Assembly: GCA_018623995.1 (NCBI GenBank)
Contig: JAAZUV010000100.1
Location: forward strand, 1-5,668
From: Methanobacteriota archaeon
Lineage (GTDB): Archaea > Thermoplasmatota > Poseidoniia > Poseidoniales > Poseidoniaceae
Direction of reading: 5' to 3'
DNA: 5,668 bases
The first letter of the stretch is position 1. Every line of letters begins with the position of its first letter. Below are positions 1-5,668 of the stretch, piece after piece. A program made the translations under genes and the position numbers. Below the pieces are notes generated by a model that was not told the origin of the DNA, searched no databases, and saw nothing but the letters and a program-made list of their open reading frames with translations.

Positions 1-2515
1 CAACCTTCAGTTTACATTCAACCAATTCACTGGCGAAATTCGCGTCATTGAAGTCAATCCACGTGTAAGTCGTTCCTCTGCTCTTGCTTCAAAGGCCACG
101 GGCTACCCAATCGCTCGAATGGCAGCAAAAATCGCAGTTGGCTACACACTCGACGAACTACCAAATCCAATTACAGGAGAGGGAACGACGGCAGCATTTG
201 AACCAACACTCGATTACGTCGTCGTCAAGATTCCTCGATGGCCGTTTGACAAATTTAGAACCGCAGACAGAACGCTTGGTACTTCCATGAAATCAACCGG
301 TGAAGTCATGGCCATCGGCAGGAATTTCGAAGAAGCATTCCTCAAAGCGTGGGCATCCCTCGAACAAGGTTGCCCATATCCACGCCCGTTGACACGCGCC
401 GATGAGTCCGAAGGTGAAGGCATGGCCGAACGTGCTCACGAACAACTACCAGACAGTGTTCTTGTCGATTGGCTCCAAACGGCAACCGATCGTCGCATGG
501 GCGCACTCTTGGAAGCCTTCCGACGAGGATGGAGCATCGAGCGAGTCCACGAAATCACTCGAATCACGCGATGGTTCCTGCAACGTTTCGAGCATATCGC
601 ACAAATGGAATCCAGTCTGGTAGATATGGGTATACGACCGGGTTCACTTGATCGAAAAACAATGATCGAGTACAAATCGCATGGATTCAGCGATTCCCAC
701 ATTGCTGACGCCCTCAACGGTTTCAAGCCAACAGGTTGGAAGGCACTACCAAGCGATTGCAACGAAGAAACAGTCATGCATCGACGTCACGAATTGAAGG
801 TGCATCCACGCTATCGTATGGTCGATTCTTGTGCTGCTGAATTCGCTGCAAAGACACCGTACTACTACTCGACCTACGAACCCTTCCAAGACGATGGCAT
901 TGACCATGTTCCGAATTTGGATAAGCGAGACAAACAACGTATGGTTGCGATTGGTTCAGGACCGATTCGAATTGGTCAGGGAATTGAATTCGACTATGGC
1001 TGTGTGCATGCAGTCATGGCCATCCGTTCTGCTGGAATGGATGCAGTTCTTATCAACAACAATCCTGAAACGGTCTCCACGGACTTTGATACATCCGACC
1101 GACTGTACTTCGATCCATTAACCAGCGAATGTGTTTCAGAGATTCTCTTGCGTGAGAAAGCCCACGGAATCCTCCTGCAATTCGGTGGACAAACAGCCAT
1201 CAACCTCGCACAGCCCATCGAAAAGCGACTTATTCACCTAGCATCGAAAGGTGCAGATGTACAGATTCTTGGTACGAGTGTCGATGGTATCGATGAAGCC
1301 AGTGATCGGGAACGTTTCGAAGCATTTGCCAAGAAACACGGCTTGCGTATGCCGAATGGCGCAACAGGTACAACAGCTGACGACATTCGAAATGCCGTGG
1401 AGGATATAGGATTCCCAGTTCTGATTCGACCATCCTACGTCCTCGGTGGTCGAGGTATGGAGATCCTCTCCAATGAAACACAATTGGAAGCGTATCTCAA
1501 AGAGGCATACCTTGCACCAGACAAGCCATTGCTGGTCGATGAATACCTTGGTCATGCAACAGAACTCGATGTCGACGCCGCTGGTGATGGCAAAGAAGTT
1601 CTCGTTGGAGCCATCATGGAGCACCTTGAAGAAGCAGGCATTCATTCAGGAGATTCGACCTGTTTCATACCTGCTCAAAACATTAGTGAAGAAATGCTTA
1701 CACGCGTGGCGGAGCAAACAAAGACCATTGGTTTAGGACTCAATATCAAGGGTTGCTTCAATATCCAGTTCGCCATACAAGGTGATGATTTGTACGTGCT
1801 TGAGGTGAATCCACGGTCCTCAAGAACCGTTCCATTTGTTGCAAAATCCTCAGGACTCCCATTAGCCAAGATTGCAGCCAACGTTACGATAGGAATACCT
1901 CTTTCTGAACAAACGATTCCTAAGCGAACCTCAGGTCAAATTTGTGTTAAAGCCCCCGTGTTCCCATTCATCAAGTTGCGTGGACTCGATCCAGCACCGG
2001 GTCCTGAGATGAAATCAACTGGAGAAGTCTACGGTTCGGATACTTCTGCAGACGTAGCTTATCTCAAGGCAAGGCTGGCTACAGAAGTGCCTGTTGCAAG
2101 TTCAGGTGGTGTTTACCTGACCGTTCGAGACGAAGATAAAGACGCACTCGTCCCAATCGCTGAAGAGTTGTGCGATCTCGGTTTTACCTTGTTCGCAACA
2201 CCAGGAACAGCAGACGTTTTGAGGTCTTCAAATGTTGAAGTAACCACTGTCTATAGAATCAATGAAAGAAAGCATCCTGATGCACTTGACTTGATGCGTC
2301 GCGGTGATATCTCCTTCATCGTCAACGTGCCTACTGTCTCTGGAGGAGCCGTTCGTGATGGGAATATGATGCGACGTCTTGCTGTTGAGTTGAACATCCC
2401 GTTTGTAACAACGATTCGTGGTGCTCGAATGGAGACTGCAGCCATTCGTGCACTGATCGAAAAAGACATCATACCGCGAAAGCTCGAAGTTCACTACGAT
2501 TCGAAGTTCCTCTAA
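1..2515 (+). CDS. carB: Carbamoyl-phosphate synthetase large subunit, 5'-truncated by the window edge
   Basis: This subunit makes carbamoyl phosphate from bicarbonate, ammonia (supplied by the CarA glutaminase subunit) and two ATP, for pyrimidine and arginine synthesis in the cytoplasm. The first full codon is at base 2, and 837 residues are visible before TAA at 2513-2515. By comparison with the E. coli protein (about 1,073 residues), roughly 280 N-terminal residues lie outside the window. Visible in order: the end of the first ATP-grasp domain with metal/ATP motif EVNPRVSRSSALASK (residues 17-31); the helical oligomerisation domain (about 140-300, with AAEFAAKTPYYYSTYE); the second synthetase half beginning GSGPIRIGQGIEFDY (318-332); its glycine-rich loop PSYVLGGRGM (477-486) and EVNPRSSR (601-608); then an MGS-like allosteric domain (about 699-837, with ATPGTADVL and NVPTVSGG). 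No frameshift or missing catalytic motif is seen. carA is not in the window. A run of five T follows the stop codon directly and could be a weak archaeal-type termination signal. Confidence 0.97.
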   Translation, partial: NLQFTFNQFTGEIRVIEVNPRVSRSSALASKATGYPIARMAAKIAVGYTLDELPNPITGEGTTAAFEPTLDYVVVKIPRWPFDKFRTADRTLGTSMKSTGEVMAIGRNFEEAFLKAWASLEQGCPYPRPLTRADESEGEGMAERAHEQLPDSVLVDWLQTATDRRMGALLEAFRRGWSIERVHEITRITRWFLQRFEHIAQMESSLVDMGIRPGSLDRKTMIEYKSHGFSDSHIADALNGFKPTGWKALPSDCNEETVMHRRHELKVHPRYRMVDSCAAEFAAKTPYYYSTYEPFQDDGIDHVPNLDKRDKQRMVAIGSGPIRIGQGIEFDYGCVHAVMAIRSAGMDAVLINNNPETVSTDFDTSDRLYFDPLTSECVSEILLREKAHGILLQFGGQTAINLAQPIEKRLIHLASKGADVQILGTSVDGIDEASDRERFEAFAKKHGLRMPNGATGTTADDIRNAVEDIGFPVLIRPSYVLGGRGMEILSNETQLEAYLKEAYLAPDKPLLVDEYLGHATELDVDAAGDGKEVLVGAIMEHLEEAGIHSGDSTCFIPAQNISEEMLTRVAEQTKTIGLGLNIKGCFNIQFAIQGDDLYVLEVNPRSSRTVPFVAKSSGLPLAKIAANVTIGIPLSEQTIPKRTSGQICVKAPVFPFIKLRGLDPAPGPEMKSTGEVYGSDTSADVAYLKARLATEVPVASSGGVYLTVRDEDKDALVPIAEELCDLGFTLFATPGTADVLRSSNVEVTTVYRINERKHPDALDLMRRGDISFIVNVPTVSGGAVRDGNMMRRLAVELNIPFVTTIRGARMETAAIRALIEKDIIPRKLEVHYDSKFL

Positions 2516-2572
2516 TTTTTCGTACTGATTGGGACCGCTTCATCCATTAACCACCACTGTTGAAGTTTGAAT

Positions 2573-3049
2573 ATGGACATCATTGCGTTGTCAACTTCAG
2601 ATATTGATGCAATGTGGGCCATCAATGAGCAAGGCCTACCCGGAACTGGTAAGGTTTCGAAAGAGGGAATCGCAAAATTACTGGGATTCTCCTCACTATC
2701 TGTCGGAGCGTATGACCAAGACGTATTGCTTGGATTCGTCATTTGCTTACCACCAAAAACAGCGTATGGAAGCCTGAATTATGCATGGTTCAATGAGCAT
2801 TATACATCTTTTGTTTACGTTGATCGTATCGCTGTTTCGGAAGAACATAGGAACAAAGGAGTTGGTTCTGCATTGTACAATCATGTTGTTTCGTATTCAA
2901 AACAACATAGCGTACCTGTTGCTGCTGAAGTTAATCGAGAACCACCGAATCCAGGCTCAATGCGATTCCATCACCGATTTGGATTCGAGGAAGTTGGAGT
3001 TCTTCATCATTCAGAGAAATCAGTTACGATGTTCTTGAGGAAAGCATAG
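2573..3049 (+). CDS. GNAT-family N-acetyltransferase, COG3818-like
   Basis: This is a predicted acetyl-CoA-dependent N-acetyltransferase of 158 residues, the usual size of a single-domain GNAT. The acetyl-CoA-binding motif A is clear: strand VYVDRIAVSEEHR (81-93) leads into the pyrophosphate-binding turn RNKGVG (93-98) and the helix SALYNHVVSYSK. The later segment EVNREPPNPGSMRFHHRFGF (119-138) and an early NEQGLPGTG (18-26) match, from memory, a conserved set called COG3818 (predicted GNAT acetyltransferases). The substrate is unknown. I chose ATG at 2573; an in-frame TTG at 2567 would add two residues. No convincing Shine-Dalgarno sequence precedes either start. The gene lies 57 bases after carB on the same strand, so co-transcription is possible, but I see no functional link. 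Spot counts of single 60-base lines give about 37-45% GC, lower than in the carB and thiolase genes. Its 3' end overlaps the facing gene by 26 bases. Confidence 0.88.
   Translation: MDIIALSTSDIDAMWAINEQGLPGTGKVSKEGIAKLLGFSSLSVGAYDQDVLLGFVICLPPKTAYGSLNYAWFNEHYTSFVYVDRIAVSEEHRNKGVGSALYNHVVSYSKQHSVPVAAEVNREPPNPGSMRFHHRFGFEEVGVLHHSEKSVTMFLRKA
3024..3049. other. 26-base tail-to-tail overlap of convergent genes
   Basis: The acetyltransferase stop codon TAG is at 3047-3049. The minus-strand small membrane protein gene runs on to its stop codon TAA, read at 3026-3024. The two genes therefore share 26 bases at their 3' ends, and no intergenic terminator separates the two converging transcripts. The shared bases encode the last residues of the acetyltransferase and the polar tail (after about residue 75) of the membrane protein, outside either protein's recognisable core. 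Confidence 0.8.
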
Positions 3050-3275
3050 AATCGATTCTGATTCGATTCCCAATCCAAAAGCCTGCAATATTTACGATCA
3101 CATCAGAGATTTTGTTGTCGATGGTTTCCTTGGCAAATTCGTAAGGTAGCACCAATTCAATGAGCTCCCATCCAATCGATAAAAAGAGGAATACGTACCA
3201 ATTTGTCAATATGAAGCGACCAACAAGGGACCACTGTACAAAGTGACCAAGCGACCATAGATTGAGCAATGCCAT
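3024..3275 (-). CDS. Small membrane protein with a phosphatidylserine-synthase/DUF2585-like (VanZ-like) core
   Basis: This protein has 83 residues and about three hydrophobic segments (roughly 3-23, 26-43 and 57-70), so it is probably an integral membrane protein. No signal peptide with a cleavage site is apparent. Polar residues sit inside or beside these segments in a fixed pattern: H11, W15, E37 and E40 in SIGWELIEL, D53, D58 and N62, ending in GFWIGN. From memory, this resembles the core of eukaryotic base-exchange phosphatidylserine synthases (His; WELTEL; FAE; Asp; GxWxG) and also the H, WExxEN, NSxSD arrangement of DUF2585. The assignment is inference and the true function is unknown. 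ATG at 3275 lies five bases after the thiolase stop codon and is the first usable start in the frame. There is no clear ribosome binding site, so translation may be coupled to the thiolase. The stop codon lies inside the end of the facing acetyltransferase gene. The dense pattern of conserved-looking residues argues for a real gene. Confidence 0.8.
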   Translation of the reverse strand: MALLNLWSLGHFVQWSLVGRFILTNWYVFLFLSIGWELIELVLPYEFAKETIDNKISDVIVNIAGFWIGNRIRIDSMLSSRTS

Positions 3276-3280
3276 GCTAA

Positions 3281-4501
3281 TCAGAGTGCTTCGATGACGA
3301 TGGCAATACCTTGGCCACCACCGATGCAGGCTGTTGCAATACCGTACTTGCCACCAGACCGCTTCAATTCATGTGCAAGCGTGAGTGTCAAGCGTGTACC
3401 TGTTGCAGCAAGTGGATGTCCTAGTCCAACTGCTCCACCGTTGACGTTGACCTTGTCTTCATCAAGACCAAGTTCCTTGACACAAGCAACAGCTTGACCT
3501 GCGAATGCTTCGTTGATCTCCCATCGATCGATCTCCTCAATGGAGAGGCCCGTTCTTTCAAGGGCCTTTCTGGAGGCGGGAACAGGCCCATAGGCCATGA
3601 TTGCAGGTTCAAGACCTACGATGCCCCAACCTACGATGCGAGCGAGAGGTTCGTCTCCATCTGCTTCTGCTTGTGATGCTGACTTGATGACGACAGCTGC
3701 TGCACCATCGACAATTCCAGAAGCGTTACCTGCAGTAACCAAAGAATCAGGGCCAAAAGCAGTTGGTAGTTTCGAAAGCGACTCAGGAGAGGTGTCGCGA
3801 ACGACGTGGTCCTCATCCTTTGCAGTGATGACTTTGTCACCACGACGGGACTTGATGACAACATCAACGATTTCATCGTCAAATACACCGTTCTCGATCG
3901 ATGCAAGTGTACGTTGGTGGGAACGAGCAGCAAACGCATCCGTTTCCTCACGAGTGACGCCTTTTCGTGCACAAATCTCGTCACTTGTCTGTGCCATGAA
4001 CTTACCACAGGTCATATCCTGAAGGTTGGTCATCATGTAGTCCTCAACTGGTGGTGAACGACCAAGTTTCCAACCATCTCGCGCTCCACGAAGTACGTGC
4101 GGAGCTTGTGAAAGATTCTCCATGCCACCTGCGACAACAGTTGATGCCTCATCGAGCATGATCATTTGAGCACCTGTGACGATGGATTGAATTCCAGAAC
4201 CACAGATTCGAGAAAGTGTGAGCATAGGAACTTCCTGAGGAATACCTGCTTTGAGCCCTGCATGTCGAGCGCCATAAATGGATTGAGAACATGTTTGAAG
4301 CGCATAGCCCATAACAACGTGATCGACACTTTCGGGAGCAGTGTTGGTCTTTTCCAATGCACCCTTGATGGCGATTGAGCCCAATTCTTGGGCACTCACC
4401 GTTTTGAGGAGGCCACCAGGTTTCCCATCGCCTCGCTTTCCACCAACCCATTCACAAAAAGGGGTTCTCGCCCCTCCAACCAATACGACATCTTCTGCCA
4501 T
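3281..4501 (-). CDS. Thiolase (acetyl-CoA C-acyltransferase), degradative/biosynthetic type II-like
   Basis: This cytoplasmic enzyme either cleaves 3-ketoacyl-CoA with CoA to acetyl-CoA and a shortened acyl-CoA, or condenses two acetyl-CoA; sequence alone does not settle which. It has 406 residues, slightly above the usual 390-400. Both halves of the thiolase fold are present. Catalytic residues match the Zoogloea-type enzyme: nucleophile C100 in LSRICGSGIQS, N330 in INEAFAGQ, H362 in GLGHPLAATG and C392 in ACIGGGQG. GGMENLSQAPH (125-135) is the family tetramerisation/CoA-site signature. Two details are mildly unusual: about ten extra residues in the N-terminal loop after RTP (GGKRGDGKPGG), and Ala where HPxGA/TG normally has Gly. 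It looks like the FadA/AtoB type rather than the archaeal thiolase that pairs with HMG-CoA synthase and an OB-fold protein, and neither of those partners is nearby. ATG at 4501 is preceded four bases away by GGAG. A GIDE-type membrane protein gene lies 45 bases upstream and a small membrane protein gene five bases downstream, suggesting one transcript. Confidence 0.96.
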   Translation of the reverse strand: MAEDVVLVGGARTPFCEWVGGKRGDGKPGGLLKTVSAQELGSIAIKGALEKTNTAPESVDHVVMGYALQTCSQSIYGARHAGLKAGIPQEVPMLTLSRICGSGIQSIVTGAQMIMLDEASTVVAGGMENLSQAPHVLRGARDGWKLGRSPPVEDYMMTNLQDMTCGKFMAQTSDEICARKGVTREETDAFAARSHQRTLASIENGVFDDEIVDVVIKSRRGDKVITAKDEDHVVRDTSPESLSKLPTAFGPDSLVTAGNASGIVDGAAAVVIKSASQAEADGDEPLARIVGWGIVGLEPAIMAYGPVPASRKALERTGLSIEEIDRWEINEAFAGQAVACVKELGLDEDKVNVNGGAVGLGHPLAATGTRLTLTLAHELKRSGGKYGIATACIGGGQGIAIVIEAL

Positions 4502-4505
4502 GATT

Positions 4506-4509
4506 CTCC
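4506..4509 (-). promoter_or_regulatory. Probable Shine-Dalgarno sequence of the thiolase gene
   Basis: Read on the minus strand, GGAG lies four bases before the ATG at 4501. The spacing is short but workable, and it supports this ATG as the start. It is the only clear ribosome binding site in the window, and it overlaps one arm of the palindrome at 4508-4522. Confidence 0.5.
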
Positions 4510-4522
4510 GAATTCAATTCGG
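4508..4522. promoter_or_regulatory. 15-base palindrome just before the thiolase start, possible operator
   Basis: CCGAATT-C-AATTCGG is a perfect inverted repeat of two 7-base arms around one central base. It sits in the 45-base gap between the membrane protein gene and the thiolase, ending six bases from the thiolase start codon. The one-base centre makes an RNA hairpin unfavourable without opening some pairs, so a dimeric DNA-binding protein is a better guess than a terminator. It could also be chance: much of each arm is A/T, and the sequence contains the common GAATTC. Confidence 0.25.
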
Positions 4523-4546
4523 GTCAAGAAGGATGCGCTTCCACGC

Positions 4547-5668
4547 TCAGAGGTTCATCAACGAGATGATGAGGCCACCAATGGTTAGACACAACGGAAT
4601 CATCATGACTTCGAACGATGATCGCATGCGTCCTAGATTCGCAAGTTCAGTGCCACGCTGAAGTGTTGCTTTGACACCTGGTGCATCTTCACCAACAACT
4701 TCGAGCAACGTGTTTTGCAGTGTACCATCGAGACCTTCGTTTTGGAGTTCTTCTTGTGGGCGGCTTCGTGTTGTGCCTACAAGGTACACTGGGTTTCCAA
4801 CTCGGAGTGCATGAACTGTCCAGCGGTGCTTGATGATGTTACCTCCAGTGAACAAGCGTGCTGCAAACTCCATTCCGAATTCCTTCTTGAGAGAATCTGC
4901 ATGGTTGGATTCCCAGCGCTTGAGATACTGTCCCATGTCCGTTCGCTTGAACGTCGTTGGCTTGACCAGAATACCACCAGTTCCATCGTTGAGAATGAAA
5001 GGAACACCGCCATGATCTTCTCGGATGGTCTTCCAGTATTCTCTGGTTTGAGTTTTCCCTTCGCTATCGGTGTACTGTTCGCGAATCTTTACTTCATAGG
5101 ACCAATGGAAATGGACACAGTTTGGAATTACTCGGTTTGGATGACCATCGACAACAACTCTCAACACACCAGACTTCGATGGTCGTACTTGGCCAACAAG
5201 TTCTGGATTTCCAACAGCAACTGAACGAACGAGGCTTGTTGGTGTATCAGCCATCTGTCGTTGCATCTTGTATTGGAAGTAGCCAATTAATGTCCAAATG
5301 ACGCCAACGCCGAGTGCAACATAAGGCAAGAACGAGAGGTCTTCTTCCGGAGTAGAATTTTCCACAGCCCACCATGCGCCGATGCAGACACCAACAACAA
5401 AGAGAATCATGGTAATTCCATACGTTGAGACGGTTGCAGGACGAGGCGTTCCAACATTCGCTGGGTGTTCTGGAAGGGGAGTACCATCACCATGTGGAAG
5501 ATACTGATTCTCGTTCCACGTGGTAGGACCTGGCGCAGTGAGAATCCAGTCGCTCGGGTCAGTGGTAGGAGCGTAAGAGGTGCGTCCCATCCACCATGAG
5601 TCGATGGAGAATCCCTTCTCAAGTGCCTCTTTTTCCAAATCTTCTGGTTGTGGCGCAGCTTGTCGCAC
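4547..5668 (-). CDS. GIDE/MUL1-like (BAM-domain) membrane protein without a RING domain, 5'-truncated by the window edge
   Basis: The visible part has 373 residues. The first codon in view is GTG at the window edge, which may be internal, so the true start is probably outside. Numbering from that codon: residues 1-80 are polar and rich in Pro, Trp and acidic residues, presumably cytoplasmic. Two hydrophobic segments follow (about 82-101 and 113-131), then a soluble region (about 140-345), and a last hydrophobic segment (about 354-371) that ends the protein at MNL. The soluble region carries the order of elements seen in the GIDE domain of MUL1/GIDE: SLVRSVAVGNPELVGQV, a long beta segment with WKTIREDHGGVPFILNDG (212-229), ALRVGNPVYLVGTTRSR (287-303), and a closing VKATLQRGTELANLGRM (332-348). 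MUL1 has a RING finger after its last membrane segment; here the chain simply ends there, so ubiquitin-ligase activity should not be inferred. The function in prokaryotes is unknown. The thiolase gene follows 45 bases downstream on the same strand. Confidence 0.75.
   Translation of the reverse strand: MRQAAPQPEDLEKEALEKGFSIDSWWMGRTSYAPTTDPSDWILTAPGPTTWNENQYLPHGDGTPLPEHPANVGTPRPATVSTYGITMILFVVGVCIGAWWAVENSTPEEDLSFLPYVALGVGVIWTLIGYFQYKMQRQMADTPTSLVRSVAVGNPELVGQVRPSKSGVLRVVVDGHPNRVIPNCVHFHWSYEVKIREQYTDSEGKTQTREYWKTIREDHGGVPFILNDGTGGILVKPTTFKRTDMGQYLKRWESNHADSLKKEFGMEFAARLFTGGNIIKHRWTVHALRVGNPVYLVGTTRSRPQEELQNEGLDGTLQNTLLEVVGEDAPGVKATLQRGTELANLGRMRSSFEVMMIPLCLTIGGLIISLMNL

Noticed and set aside
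1238..1645. 135-codon open frame on the minus strand, opposite carB
   Set aside because: It lies opposite the conserved second ATP-grasp half of CarB and shows no family features.
50..1845. Repeated segments EVNPR and MKSTGEV within carB as possible recent repeats
   Set aside because: The EVNPR pair reflects the ancient internal duplication of the two CarB synthetase halves. The MKSTGEV copies are likewise standard CarB sequence and already differ at synonymous sites.
2516..2520. Five T directly after the carB stop codon as a terminator
   Set aside because: Five T without a preceding stem is too short to call confidently, even for archaeal U-tract termination, and the next same-strand gene is only 57 bases away.
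2516..2572. Promoter for the acetyltransferase gene in the gap after carB
   Set aside because: No convincing TATA box, BRE or -35/-10 pair is seen. The short AT run around 2545-2550 is too weak to call.
3597..4022. 141-codon open frame on the plus strand, opposite the thiolase
   Set aside because: It is entirely antisense to a well-conserved enzyme gene, low in complexity (Ser, Thr, Ala and Arg) and has no recognisable motif.
4715..5224. 169-codon open frame on the plus strand, opposite the GIDE-type gene
   Set aside because: It is antisense to a gene with clear domain structure, and its translation is rich in Cys, Trp and Ser with no recognisable motif. It is a shadow of the minus-strand codon pattern.
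1..5668. CRISPR array, transposon ends, tRNA or other RNA gene
   Set aside because: No regularly spaced repeats, transposase fragments, long inverted repeats or cloverleaf-like stretches were found. Almost every base is accounted for by five protein genes.

Overview
The window is ordinary chromosomal DNA with five protein genes in two blocks that face each other. It shows no mobile elements, CRISPR arrays, tRNAs or rRNAs. The organism is probably a marine planktonic archaeon, perhaps of the Poseidoniales (Marine Group II Euryarchaeota) type. This is a tentative inference from three things: mid-range base composition (about 50% GC in the large genes), a GIDE-domain membrane protein of a kind that also occurs in archaea, and a housekeeping carB beside a beta-oxidation-type thiolase. 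No rRNA or other phylogenetic marker is present, and a bacterium is not excluded.

Left block, plus strand. Positions 1-2515 hold the last four fifths or so of carB, the large subunit of carbamoyl-phosphate synthetase, cut by the left edge. It includes the end of the first ATP-grasp half, the oligomerisation domain, the complete second ATP-grasp half and the C-terminal MGS-like regulatory domain. After a 57-base gap comes a small GNAT N-acetyltransferase of the COG3818 type (2573-3049).

Right block, minus strand, read from right to left. A membrane protein with a GIDE/MUL1-like domain but no RING domain (4547 to beyond 5668, start cut off) comes first. After a 45-base gap follows a complete thiolase (3281-4501). 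Five bases further on is an 83-residue membrane protein (3024-3275). The spacing suggests one transcript. The 83-residue protein overlaps the 3' end of the acetyltransferase gene tail to tail by 26 bases.

In function, carB feeds pyrimidine and arginine synthesis and has no evident link to its neighbours. The right block joins acyl-CoA metabolism to two membrane proteins. The most interesting item is the 83-residue protein. Its His, Glu-x-x-Glu and Asp pattern resembles the core of base-exchange phosphatidylserine synthases and of the DUF2585/VanZ-like families, which raises the possibility, unproven, of a minimal lipid-head-group enzyme. All intergenic gaps are shorter than 60 bases.
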